Positions 52,651-61,432 of a DNA stretch of 64,000 bases are shown in pieces. The notes below the pieces were generated by a model. It ran no database searches, was not told the origin of the DNA, and saw nothing but the letters and a program-made list of their open reading frames with translations. A program made the position numbers and the translations under genes. Numbering within the stretch: the first letter of the stretch is position 1; every line of letters starts with the position of its first letter. Location of the stretch: the NCBI GenBank assembly GCA_023388995.1, contig JAEWFD010000006.1, forward strand, positions 62,001-126,000, read 5' to 3'. The DNA is from Bacillota bacterium (GTDB lineage: Bacteria > Bacillota_I > Bacilli_A > Erysipelotrichales > Erysipelotrichaceae).

Positions 52651-54060
52651 TCAGTTTAATCTTGTGTACGAAACAATTTCCGGATAGCGATTTCCGCGGT
52701 CTATCATTATCACATTACGCTGACTGAATCGATTGACATATTTCTTCAGAATATTATTTTGATGCAGGCTCGACTCCAAGCAATTAGAATACCAATACGT
52801 ATTTTGCGCTTGATCTTTCAAAAAGCTGTTCTTCGTTTCATAATATACAAATTCAGCATCAATCATGCCATTTTGTTTCTTGTAGTCTTTTAGCCATATG
52901 GACATCGAATGAGGATTGCTGTAATCAAACATACCTGAGCTCAAAACGATAACTCCCTGTTCGGGATACTCCTCGATGAGTTGATATCCGCCAGGCAGTT
53001 CTATTTCTTGCGATAGCACAAAAGGAGCAGAACCAGGCAAAAACTGTTGCTGAAGGTCTGCATAACGATCATAAAACGCAATTGTTTCATATTCAAAACC
53101 GTGTACCTTCGGGCCTTGAAACCCTTCCACCGGTTTCCATGTGTATGAGGAAATGTAAATATCCTCCCGAATAGAATACAATTCACTTTTCAACAAAATA
53201 TTACCTGCAATCTGCGGAGTAATTACAGCATCCTGAGGTCTTGTGAACTCAGCGGCATCTCTATCCAATATCCCTGCTGACGAGTAGTAAGGTTCTTCTT
53301 CCACCGGATATGCCCTGCTTTGATATGTGCACACCTTGCCGCTTTCTTCTTGCATAGCTTTGTATATCCGTTCATGATCCGCAGCATCTGATTGCCATAC
53401 ACTGAAGTCTTTTCGCAGAAATCTGCTGTCGGTTGTCATAATTGTTTCATGAAGCACTTGAAAAGCATGTTCCAATGCCTGAAGATCAGCTGCATATTCA
53501 TTCAGCACCCTTGTTACTGTGGCAGTAACGGCTGCCATTAGAGGCTGGGAAATATCTTCTATATCTCTGATGGTTGGATCCATATTATAATATCCCATCA
53601 TGATTTTGCCGTCTTTATATATGAGTGATACATCTCTAATGTCATAGGTGTTCAAACTGATAGCGATATCTTCTTTTTCCACAAGCAGATCAATGACACC
53701 TTCCTCTTTAGCCTCACCATTCATAAAGGTGAAAAGAATAGCAGGAACAGCAAAGCGAAAGCCATCGCGATCAGGCTCTCTGCGATAAAAGTTCAAATTT
53801 ATCTCTTTTTCTTGATTCAAAATGGAAATGCCAAGCTCATCAGGCAATGCCGCAAAGCTGTAAAGCCCTTTTTGATCAGTGAGCGAAACAAGAAGTTCTT
53901 TTTGCATGATTGTTTCCGATAATAGAGTATATAATTCCTCATCTGAAAGGATCTTGCCTGCAGGTTTTTGTTCCGGCAGCGATGTATCTGGTTGCTTGGT
54001 TGTACAGCCATGAAGCAGATACAACAGGATGCAGCAAAAAAGAATTTGGCACTTTTTCAT
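52651..54060 (-). CDS. Lipoprotein of unknown function (paralog pair, copy 2)
   Basis: 469 residues with a lipobox LLHGC. No recognised domain. Shared blocks with the downstream copy include FYDRYADLQQQFLPGSAPF and NTYWYSNCLESSL with GNRYPEIVS at the end; two cysteines in YWYSNC and CTYQ regions are also mirrored. AAAGGGG precedes the ATG. The pair probably arose by duplication and may be a cell-surface sensor or scaffold; no function can be assigned. Confidence 0.75.
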   Translation of the reverse strand: MKKCQILFCCILLYLLHGCTTKQPDTSLPEQKPAGKILSDEELYTLLSETIMQKELLVSLTDQKGLYSFAALPDELGISILNQEKEINLNFYRREPDRDGFRFAVPAILFTFMNGEAKEEGVIDLLVEKEDIAISLNTYDIRDVSLIYKDGKIMMGYYNMDPTIRDIEDISQPLMAAVTATVTRVLNEYAADLQALEHAFQVLHETIMTTDSRFLRKDFSVWQSDAADHERIYKAMQEESGKVCTYQSRAYPVEEEPYYSSAGILDRDAAEFTRPQDAVITPQIAGNILLKSELYSIREDIYISSYTWKPVEGFQGPKVHGFEYETIAFYDRYADLQQQFLPGSAPFVLSQEIELPGGYQLIEEYPEQGVIVLSSGMFDYSNPHSMSIWLKDYKKQNGMIDAEFVYYETKNSFLKDQAQNTYWYSNCLESSLHQNNILKKYVNRFSQRNVIMIDRGNRYPEIVSYTRLN

Positions 54061-54283
54061 TTATATCCCCTTTCCTGTGAATTACATGCTCGTTTATCTT
54101 GATTGAATAAGTACAGCAAAATCTGACAGCCCAACTTCCACATTTATTTAAGATGATAGATCTGGATAGTACTATCATAATAGCAACCTCAATAAAAGTA
54201 AATATATAAACCATCATATGCTATTTTCGTGATTCAAGTTACATTACGCCACTGTGATTCACGCATACAGTTAGAAACGCAAC

Positions 54284-54311
54284 AAAAAAGCGAGAGTATT
54301 TCAACTCTCAC
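54284..54311 (-). terminator. Terminator after the deacetylase gene
   Basis: On the minus strand GTGAGAGT and ACTCTCGC arms (one G-T pair) with a six-base loop are followed by six Ts, right after the deacetylase stop. Confidence 0.8.
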
Positions 54312-54316
54312 TCTTA

Positions 54317-55186
54317 TCATTGACACTGGGCTTGCGGGGATTGCAGCTGATCACACTGATTTCCTTTGTGCTCAAATTGCTGCACTGCATATCCTTTGGT
54401 GCGTAATTGATCAATTAGCTGTCCTAAGATTTTCATATTGGTATCAGAAATGCTATGCAATAAATAAATAGCACCGGGATGAGCGCCTTTCATTAATTTA
54501 TCCAACGCGGCCTGCTGTGATGGCTGTTTGTTTACATCATAATCATAATAGGCATACGACCACAGCAACGTATGATATCCCAGTTTCTGCGCAATTGCTA
54601 AGGAACGTTCACTAAATTCACCCATTGGAGGCCTCATCCATTTCATTTGATATTGAAATTCATCTCGTACCATTTGATCCAGTTTTTGAATCTCATCATA
54701 TACTCCTTGCGGATTCAATGTCGGAAATGATTTATGAAGCAACCCATGGTTGCCAATCTCATGACCCTCTGCTATCATTCGTCGCACCAAGTCTTTATTC
54801 TTTTTCACATAGTCTCCGGTTAAAAAGAAAATAGCCTTCACATTCTTTTCTTTCAGCACATCCAATATCTTTGGCGTATTGCCATTCTCATAACCATTGT
54901 CGAATGTCAGATAAACCTCTTGTTTTAGAGGACCAACAAAGGTTGCACCATATTTACCATACTTCGCGTTCGCTTCACTTGCATCACGTGGCTGCCCGTT
55001 CTGATCCATCGTGGCACCAACACCCCAAGGTATATTTTTATTGGGAATAGCAGAAAATGAAGAAAGATCTATGGTAGCTTGTACAGCGATTTCTTTGCTT
55101 ACTGTCTTTTCTTCAGGAATAATGCGGATCGAGCTGCATCCCATACAAACGAAAAGCAATGCGATCCAATACCGATTTCGATTCAT
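54317..55186 (-). CDS. pdaA: PdaA-like polysaccharide deacetylase, lipoprotein
   Basis: Predicted N-acetylmuramic acid deacetylase that helps form the muramic delta-lactam of spore cortex. 289 residues: N-terminal signal with a lipobox-like CMGC, then a NodB domain (about 85-275) with TFDNGYENG (the FDN form typical of PdaA rather than FDD), GHEIGNHGLLHKSF (metal histidines), MRPPMGEFSERSL and LLHSIS. GAGGTGA precedes the ATG. Sporulation is suggested by family. The lipobox is unusual for PdaA, which normally carries a plain signal peptide. Confidence 0.85.
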   Translation of the reverse strand: MNRNRYWIALLFVCMGCSSIRIIPEEKTVSKEIAVQATIDLSSFSAIPNKNIPWGVGATMDQNGQPRDASEANAKYGKYGATFVGPLKQEVYLTFDNGYENGNTPKILDVLKEKNVKAIFFLTGDYVKKNKDLVRRMIAEGHEIGNHGLLHKSFPTLNPQGVYDEIQKLDQMVRDEFQYQMKWMRPPMGEFSERSLAIAQKLGYHTLLWSYAYYDYDVNKQPSQQAALDKLMKGAHPGAIYLLHSISDTNMKILGQLIDQLRTKGYAVQQFEHKGNQCDQLQSPQAQCQ

Positions 55187-55531
55187 ACATCAATCACCTC
55201 ATCAGTATTAGAGTGTCCGCAAATGAGATACTCATTATTTTTTCTTTAAGTTCATAGATTAAAGCATTTAAACATAGAGAAAAGTTGGTAATTGATTTGA
55301 TGTTACACCTTATCTTACTTCGCACGGTATATGGTATATTTTATTAATCATTTGAATTTCTAACAAATCAATTAATATTGTTCACCTAAAGATTTTAGAT
55401 ATCATTTCCAATTTTTATTAATCACATAATATGCTATGGGTGGCCTGTAACCCCATATCTATATTAATTATTGCATACCAAATTCATTCACTGATTAATT
55501 TGCTAAAAGACGATGTCACAATCAGAGAAAG
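55187..55531. other. AT-rich spacer of about 345 bases
   Basis: I see no gene. It holds a small hairpin AATGAG-ATA-CTCATT (55222-55236) followed by a T-run on the plus strand, which has no obvious gene to terminate, and AT-rich sequence without a clear promoter for the deacetylase. Confidence 0.4.
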
Positions 55532-55738
55532 TTAGTCTTGTTTATTTGCACTTTTTCCGAACTTGAATAATAACGCAATAAAAATTAGTGTTGCTTGTAA
55601 AGTTGTAACTAGATATATACTGGCAAATGGTTCAGCCCCTTTTAAAGCTCTTGCAATATAGATCGCAAAATAATATGGAACTAAATATACAATAACTACT
55701 GCAATCAGCAATTTTAAGTATTTCAAAATGATCACCAT
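55532..55738 (-). CDS. Small membrane protein of unknown function
   Basis: 68 residues or fewer, with two membrane helices (about 6-27 and 40-61) and a charged C-terminus (KFGKSANKQD). The start is unclear: ATG at 55738 has only AGAAAG upstream, while TTG at 55726 follows GGTGAT and would begin KYLKLLIAVV. Surrounding DNA is very AT-rich. I do not recognise a family. It could still be a chance frame, although the helix-loop-helix pattern favours a real gene. Confidence 0.5.
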   Translation of the reverse strand: MVIILKYLKLLIAVVIVYLVPYYFAIYIARALKGAEPFASIYLVTTLQATLIFIALLFKFGKSANKQD

Positions 55739-55903
55739 GTTCTTTCTATTCTATTTCTATAAATAAGAAACGCAATACCTCTCATATTCATGTATACTTT
55801 CCCTTTACCAACGAATATATTAATATTTGCTTATCGCTATTATTCATTTATTATACATCATCTTTTTATTTACACAAATAGATGTTTTGCATACTTTATG
55901 ACC

Positions 55904-55926
55904 AAAAAAGCCACCAATTTGATGGC
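55904..55926 (-). terminator. Terminator after the 2-hydroxyacid dehydrogenase
   Basis: On the minus strand GCCATC-AAATT-GGTGGC is followed by six Ts, 15 bases after the stop. Confidence 0.8.
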
Positions 55927-55940
55927 CTTCTATTAACGAG

Positions 55941-56909
55941 CTAACAATCTAAGACTTCTGCATTTACAATATTATGCGGCTTTTTATGATCCAGCACTTC
56001 CAACAGTCCATGAATCACTTCTTCCACCATTTCCATTCGTACATCATTTGCCAAAGTTCCGATATGGGGTGTCATCACAACGTTATCCAGCGTAAGCAAA
56101 CCCGGATGAATTTTGGGTTCATTCTCAAAAACATCCAAGCCAGCTCCGGCAATTTTCTTGTCGTGCAAGGCATCCACAAGCGCTTGTTCATCTACCAGCT
56201 TGCCTCGTGCTGTATTAATGAAGTATGCCGTCGGTTTCATGAGGGCAAAAGTTCTTTGATTCATCAGATGGTGATTGTCTTTCCGATATGGACAGTGCAA
56301 AGAAACAATATCCGCTTTTGCTAGCAGCTCTTCAAAAGGCATGTAAGCAGCTCCCAGTTCTTCTTCAATTTCCTCACTTACACGGCGGGAGTTATAGTAA
56401 ATGATATGCAATCCGCAGGCTTTCAGCATGCGTGCAACGCACTGTCCGATTCGTCCGAAGCCAACCAGACCAATTGTTTTTCCATACAAGGATTGGTGCT
56501 CTGATGAAAAAAAGGAATTAGGCCAAGCCATTTCCGTGCGCAGCATTCGATCATGATAGCTGAGTCTGCGCATGATATCGAACAGCAAACCAACTGCAAT
56601 CTCAGCTGTCGGCCGGGTTACGCTATTCGGTGTATTGACCACTGCCAATCCGCGTTTGGTGCATGCTGGTACATCCACATGATCATATCCCACACTGCAA
56701 GTTCCATATGCCCTTAGCTGCTTGCCAGCTGCCGCCATCATATCCGGCTTCACTTGCCAACCAACATCGAGAACCGCCACTGCTTCTTGCAGATATACTT
56801 CAATCTCCTCTTTCGTGAACTTCACGGAAGGGATCACAACATCATATTGTTTCTTAATTTCTGTCAAACATTCTTCCGGCAAATATCTGGTAACTAAAAT
56901 TTTATCCAT
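55941..56909 (-). CDS. D-2-hydroxyacid dehydrogenase
   Basis: NAD(P)-dependent oxidoreductase of the D-isomer-specific 2-hydroxyacid family. 322 residues: Rossmann motif GLVGFGRIGQCVA (about 147-159), and the catalytic Arg (NTARGKLVDE), Glu (FENEP) and His (MTPHIG). It most resembles glyoxylate/hydroxypyruvate reductase or D-lactate-type enzymes; the substrate cannot be fixed. AGGAGGG precedes the ATG. It is divergent from the DUF3267 gene. Confidence 0.88.
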   Translation of the reverse strand: MDKILVTRYLPEECLTEIKKQYDVVIPSVKFTKEEIEVYLQEAVAVLDVGWQVKPDMMAAAGKQLRAYGTCSVGYDHVDVPACTKRGLAVVNTPNSVTRPTAEIAVGLLFDIMRRLSYHDRMLRTEMAWPNSFFSSEHQSLYGKTIGLVGFGRIGQCVARMLKACGLHIIYYNSRRVSEEIEEELGAAYMPFEELLAKADIVSLHCPYRKDNHHLMNQRTFALMKPTAYFINTARGKLVDEQALVDALHDKKIAGAGLDVFENEPKIHPGLLTLDNVVMTPHIGTLANDVRMEMVEEVIHGLLEVLDHKKPHNIVNAEVLDC

Positions 56910-57090
56910 GAAAAACCCTCCTGATTTTCCTTATTATACACCAATCCCTGCTTACAGCGAACATAGATGCAAGCTTGATATGCGTTCTTCGTCATACCGA
57001 ACAAGTTGATCGTACATGCGGGATAAGCATTGCTCCACTTTGAAATAAACCGTATAATTATTCAGGAATCTACGAACAAGGGGAATATCA

Positions 57091-57669
57091 ATGAAAAATA
57101 CAACACAACTGCCAAAGGGATACACTGCAATATTTGATTTAGATTTGCAAAAAGACAAGAAATTAGCTTTATTGTTGAACGGCTTAGCAATTTTACTCGT
57201 GGCAGTGATGACAATGATCGGGGCATTGTTGATACCATTGCCGACATTATTTATTATCGATGGCACGATAACGGTTCTGCGACCACTTATTTTGCTATTT
57301 TCGCTAATTATTTATGTTGTCCTGCATGAATTAATCCACGGAATTTGCATGAAACATTTTAGCGGCATACCTGCACAGTATGGCTTTACCGGCTTGTATG
57401 CATATGCTGGCAGCAAAGCATATTTCAATAAAAAGTCATATACCATCATTGCGCTTGCTCCGGTAATCATTTTAGGAATCATACTGCTATTATTGCATTT
57501 CCTGCTTGATTCTTCGTGGTTTTGGGTTATTTATCTCATTCAAGTAAATAACATCTCAGGAGCAGCGGGCGATTTCTATGTAACCTATCGATTCGCAAAG
57601 TTTCCACCTGATATTTTGGTGCAAGATAGTGGAGTTTCCATGACTGTTTATTCCCCAGAGAAACATTAA
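57091..57669 (+). CDS. DUF3267 putative membrane zinc peptidase
   Basis: 192 residues with about four membrane helices and the zincin motif HELIHG in the second, plus AGDFYVT near the C-terminus as a possible third metal ligand. This fits the DUF3267 family, proposed to be intramembrane metalloproteases; no substrate is known. AAGGGGAA precedes the ATG. Convergent with purA. Confidence 0.78.
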   Translation: MKNTTQLPKGYTAIFDLDLQKDKKLALLLNGLAILLVAVMTMIGALLIPLPTLFIIDGTITVLRPLILLFSLIIYVVLHELIHGICMKHFSGIPAQYGFTGLYAYAGSKAYFNKKSYTIIALAPVIILGIILLLLHFLLDSSWFWVIYLIQVNNISGAAGDFYVTYRFAKFPPDILVQDSGVSMTVYSPEKH

Positions 57670-57683
57670 TCTTCTACACAATT

Positions 57684-57710
57684 AAAAAAACTGCTGCCGA
57701 AGCAACAGTT
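57684..57710 (-). terminator. Terminator after purA with UUCG loop
   Basis: On the minus strand AACTGTTGC-TTCG-GCAGCAGTT (one G-T pair) ends in seven Ts. The 5' arm overlaps the purA stop codon, and the UUCG tetraloop makes it very stable. It could also serve the convergent DUF3267 gene. Confidence 0.9.
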
Positions 57711-58992
57711 ACAGTAATTCATGCACAAAGATATTTTGACTGCGATCCGGTCCCACAGAGATCATGGATACCTGGCAGCCTGTCAGTTCTTCAATTCGTT
57801 TTACATAATCCTGACACGCTTTCGGAAGTTCTTTATACTCTTTGATATTTGTAATATCTTCCGTCCAGCCTGGCAGATACTCATAGATCGGCTTGGCTTT
57901 TTTCATTTTTTCCAAAGAAGCCGGAATAGTCTTTACAACTTCACCATCAATATCGTAAGCTACACAGATTGGAATTTCTTTCAACCCTGTCAGAATATCA
58001 ATCTTGGTAATCACAATATCGGTTAAACCATTGATCAATGATGCATAGCGCACAACATTCAAGTCGAGCCAGCCGATACGGCGCGGTCTGCCAGTTGTTG
58101 AACCATATTCGCCACCCTTTTCACGCAACTCATTTCCAACTTGATCCAATAGTTCCGTGACAAACGGACCTTCTCCAACCCGGCTGGAATACGCCTTCAC
58201 TACGCCAATGATCCGATCAATGCGTTTTGGCGATACACCCGCACCGGTGCAAACACCGGCAGCTGTTGGATTAGAAGAAGTTACGTATGGATAGGTACCA
58301 TAGTTGATGTCCAGCATCATTGCTTGCGCACCTTCAAACAAGACAAATTTATTATCATCCAAAGCCTGATTGACTTCCACAACAGAATCAATGATTCTAG
58401 GCAAAATCAATTCCCGGATTTGTTCAAATTCTTTTACCAGAACGTCATAATCAAATGGTTCTTTCCCATATAGCTTCACGATCTGATCATTTTTCACTGG
58501 CAATGTCTGTTTCAGTTTTTCTTTGAAAATAGCGAAATCAACCAAATCACCGACACGAATCCCGATTCGTGTATATTTATCAGCGTAGCAGTCGCCAATG
58601 CCCCGCTTTGTCGTTCCGATTTTATTTTGTCCCTTGCTTTCTTCTTGCAAGATATCCAGCTGGATATGATATGGCATGATGATATGCGCCCGATCACTGA
58701 TAAAAACATGATTTGTTTTCATCCCTTTGGCCTCTAAAACTGCAATTTCATTCAAAAAGACTTGCAAGTTCACAACAACACCTGGACCAATAATACAGTT
58801 TGAGTTTGTATGCAATACGCCTGAAGGCAATAAGTGCAGAATGTTTTTTTCTCCATTTACCACTACGGTATGGCCGGCATTATTACCGCCTTGAAATCGT
58901 ACGACATAGTCTACATGACTCCCTAGTACGTCGATTATTTTTCCTTTTCCCTCGTCACCCCACTGGGTTCCAACTACTACATAACCTGCCAT
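57709..58992 (-). CDS. purA: Adenylosuccinate synthetase
   Basis: Joins IMP and aspartate with GTP in AMP synthesis. 427 residues with the GTP-binding QWGDEGKGK near residue 11, GGNNAGHT, IGTTKRGIGDCYADK, GSTTGRPRRIGWLD and the late KIDILTGL motif. GGAGGA precedes the ATG. purA is near the origin in many Bacillota. It is monocistronic with a strong terminator. Confidence 0.97.
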   Translation of the reverse strand: MAGYVVVGTQWGDEGKGKIIDVLGSHVDYVVRFQGGNNAGHTVVVNGEKNILHLLPSGVLHTNSNCIIGPGVVVNLQVFLNEIAVLEAKGMKTNHVFISDRAHIIMPYHIQLDILQEESKGQNKIGTTKRGIGDCYADKYTRIGIRVGDLVDFAIFKEKLKQTLPVKNDQIVKLYGKEPFDYDVLVKEFEQIRELILPRIIDSVVEVNQALDDNKFVLFEGAQAMMLDINYGTYPYVTSSNPTAAGVCTGAGVSPKRIDRIIGVVKAYSSRVGEGPFVTELLDQVGNELREKGGEYGSTTGRPRRIGWLDLNVVRYASLINGLTDIVITKIDILTGLKEIPICVAYDIDGEVVKTIPASLEKMKKAKPIYEYLPGWTEDITNIKEYKELPKACQDYVKRIEELTGCQVSMISVGPDRSQNIFVHELL

Positions 58993-59096
58993 GATTGAAA
59001 ATCCTCCATTACCTATCTATTATACACGAAATCATGATGGCTTTCATGAAAACAATTGATTATTTACAAAAAACAGCTATTTTCTGTTTTCATAAT

Positions 59097-59759
59097 CTAT
59101 TTCCAATAAGCCAGATCTTCGGCTGTCGTGATTTTGATGTTGTCGTAAGAACCCATCACAATTTTGACAGAACAATTGGTATACTGCTCTACCGCACTGG
59201 CATCATCTGTCAGTACGGCCTGATCCGCAATTGCTTTTTCATATGCTTGCAGGATTAGTTCGATATGGAATGCTTGCGGTGTTTGCGCCTGCCATAAAAA
59301 AGAACGATCCAGTGTTGCTTCGATGTGCATGTCAGTGACGCGCTTGATCGTGTCTTTGCATGGCACTGCCAGGATCGCTGCCTGCTCTTCCCGCAATGTC
59401 TCCAACAGAGCATTGATTGCTTCTTGTTTTAAGAATGGTCTTGCTCCATCATGGATTAAAACCACTCTTTCACAGACTTCCTGCAAACCGGCATAGACGC
59501 TTCCCGTTCGCGTCTCTTTTCCGCATACCAAAACCAGCTGTTGATGCGATGACAGCAAAGGCCGCAATTGCGTTTCCCAAATGTCTTCTTCGGAAGGTGC
59601 ATGTACAACGATAATCTGCTTGCACCGAGGATCATTCACAAAAGGCTGGATGGTTTTTGCAAGGATCATCTGCCCGTCTTTTTGGTAAAATAATTTATTG
59701 TAGCCAAGCTGCATGCGGTTACCTTGTCCCGCTGCCGGCAATACGACACTATAGTCCAT
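59097..59759 (-). CDS. ispD: 2-C-methyl-D-erythritol 4-phosphate cytidylyltransferase
   Basis: Third step of the MEP isoprenoid pathway: transfers CMP to methylerythritol phosphate. 220 residues: nucleotide loop VVLPAAGQGNRMQLGYNK, LIHDGARPF, the AQTPQAFH segment and the C-terminal SYDNIKITTAEDL. These favour IspD; the related TarI ribitol-5-phosphate enzyme is a less likely alternative. The ATG at 59759 follows GGAGAAGGTG and is preferred over 59780. No ispF or ispE neighbours are present. Confidence 0.88.
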   Translation of the reverse strand: MDYSVVLPAAGQGNRMQLGYNKLFYQKDGQMILAKTIQPFVNDPRCKQIIVVHAPSEEDIWETQLRPLLSSHQQLVLVCGKETRTGSVYAGLQEVCERVVLIHDGARPFLKQEAINALLETLREEQAAILAVPCKDTIKRVTDMHIEATLDRSFLWQAQTPQAFHIELILQAYEKAIADQAVLTDDASAVEQYTNCSVKIVMGSYDNIKITTAEDLAYWK

Positions 59760-59794
59760 TTTGATCACCTTCTCCATCATATCATGATCCCATC

Positions 59795-59820
59795 AAAAAA
59801 GGTACATGCATGATGTACCT
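59795..59820 (-). terminator. Terminator after the ABC permease
   Basis: On the minus strand AGGTACAT and ATGTACCT arms are followed by six Ts; the first arm touches the permease stop. It ends the four-gene regulator-kinase-ABC transcript. Confidence 0.88.
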
Positions 59821-60571
59821 AGCGTAAAACACGTTTATTTTTGATAATCGCATATCCTGCAAGCAATACCGAGAAAGCCATAAAGAACAGGAATGATTGC
59901 ATGAGGGCTGCAAGATTATACGAATTCATATTCCACAGCTTCGGAACGTCTCTTACAATATGCGTTGTCGGCAGCAAATCGGAGAAGAAACGCATGGACT
60001 TCGGCAGCTGATCAGAAGTAATCCCCATCATGCCGGAGAAAATCATGATCAGAAAATACATCAGCATCGTAATCCCATAAGTGACACTGAATTTTCTTGC
60101 CAGCAAGGATATACCGTAAGCCAGCAAATAGAAACAGATTGTCAGAACCACAATACTGCTGACGAATACAACCAGACCATACAGCGATGGAGCGGGAATT
60201 TGCAAACTAGGGATAACCACTGCACAAAAGATAGCAAGGGAAAACACCAATACTGCAATCTGCGCAAGCAGTTTTGCTTTCATCTGCTTCGTTTCCGTAT
60301 AACCGAATAAATTCATCCGGTTGGTGACATCTTGGTCGATTTCTTGGGAAAACAAAGCAGAGAAGCCGATAAACACCAGCGCCAATGGCGACATCAACAA
60401 GTTGCTCACAAAAATATTGATCGCAAACGCTTCTTGGGTGATGCTCGGCATTTTGGCACCAATGGCATGGTACAGGAATACCGTCATCATAGTCGGGAAA
60501 AAGACCCCGAAGACAATCGCAAAGATATTACCTAAGCTGTTGCGAATCTCATATACTACATATCGTTTCAT
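59819..60571 (-). CDS. ABC-2 type transporter permease
   Basis: Membrane half of an ABC exporter. 250 residues, six hydrophobic segments in the ABC-2 pattern, with the VFGVFFPTMMTVFLYH helix and an amphipathic start MKRYVVYEIRNSLGN. The ATG at 60571 follows TTGGAGG and lies one base after the ATPase stop, so the two are translationally coupled. Substrate unknown; the upstream two-component system suggests a stress- or peptide-responsive exporter. Confidence 0.85.
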   Translation of the reverse strand: MKRYVVYEIRNSLGNIFAIVFGVFFPTMMTVFLYHAIGAKMPSITQEAFAINIFVSNLLMSPLALVFIGFSALFSQEIDQDVTNRMNLFGYTETKQMKAKLLAQIAVLVFSLAIFCAVVIPSLQIPAPSLYGLVVFVSSIVVLTICFYLLAYGISLLARKFSVTYGITMLMYFLIMIFSGMMGITSDQLPKSMRFFSDLLPTTHIVRDVPKLWNMNSYNLAALMQSFLFFMAFSVLLAGYAIIKNKRVLR

Positions 60572-60572
60572 A

Positions 60573-61421
60573 TTAGTTTCCTCCAATGGCATTCATCGTG
60601 AGAATTTCGATATCATGATCACTGCGTTTAAAGTTAATCCCGGCATCCAGCAAACGACTGATGATTTCTTGTTCTTCCTGCTTGTTGGCACAAGCCACGG
60701 CAATGGCATTGGAAGGTGCCAGCAGTACTCGGTAACCTTCACATAGTTGTTCGTAGCCTGCTTGGAAAATGACAACGGAATGGCCGCAATACTGCCGGAA
60801 CAACTCGTCCCGCTCACCAAACGCGACCACTTTTCCCTGATCCAAAATCAGCAGTTTGTTTGTCAGCTGTTCCAGCTCTTCATAGTAATGGGTCACAAAC
60901 AGCATCGCTACCTCTTTATTCTGATACCACGAAATAATTTTTCCCATCAATGCCTGTCTGGTTTCAAAATCAAGACCGGTTGTGACTTCATCAAAGAAGG
61001 TAATCGGGGCATCTTGCATCAATACCAAAATCAATGTAAACCGTTGCTTCTGGCCTCCGGAAAGCTGCTTGTACTTCTTGCGCAGACTTGCTTCGAATTG
61101 AAAGAACCGCACCAGTTCCTGCAATTGTTCATTTTTTTGATAAGAAGTCTGCAAGATGGTTTCCATGATATGTTTGACGGACATCGTATCCACATAACCA
61201 TTGTGCTGCATATGCACTGCCATCTGTTCCGGTTTGATAACACATTGGATAGAACCTTCATAGGGAACCAGTCCCAAGCAGGCTTTGATCAATGTTGTTT
61301 TCCCTGCGCCGTTGGCGCCAATCACGCCAATCCGATCATAGGGCTGAATGGTAATACTTTGTTCGATTTGCAATGCGGTAAAGTTTTGGTACTTCACTTG
61401 TAATTGTTGAATTGTCAGCAT
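60573..61421 (-). CDS. ABC transporter ATP-binding protein
   Basis: ATPase of the exporter. 282 residues: Walker A GANGAGKTT (about residue 37), signature QLSGGQKQR, Walker B ITFFDEVTTGLD and a switch histidine in FVTHYYEE. About 60 residues after residue 215 form a C-terminal extension. The ATG at 61421 follows AAAGGAG. The gene lies 11 bases after the kinase gene. Confidence 0.88.
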   Translation of the reverse strand: MLTIQQLQVKYQNFTALQIEQSITIQPYDRIGVIGANGAGKTTLIKACLGLVPYEGSIQCVIKPEQMAVHMQHNGYVDTMSVKHIMETILQTSYQKNEQLQELVRFFQFEASLRKKYKQLSGGQKQRFTLILVLMQDAPITFFDEVTTGLDFETRQALMGKIISWYQNKEVAMLFVTHYYEELEQLTNKLLILDQGKVVAFGERDELFRQYCGHSVVIFQAGYEQLCEGYRVLLAPSNAIAVACANKQEEQEIISRLLDAGINFKRSDHDIEILTMNAIGGN

Positions 61422-61432
61422 ATAGCTCCTTT

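Noticed and set aside
53939..54217. 92-codon minus-strand frame before the second lipoprotein
   Set aside because: It overlaps the lipoprotein start in another frame and the AT-rich spacer, with no ribosome binding site.
55187..55240. Sigma-G-like promoter just before the PdaA-like gene
   Set aside because: GTATC and AATACTG have suitable spacing, but the transcript would start inside the ribosome binding site.
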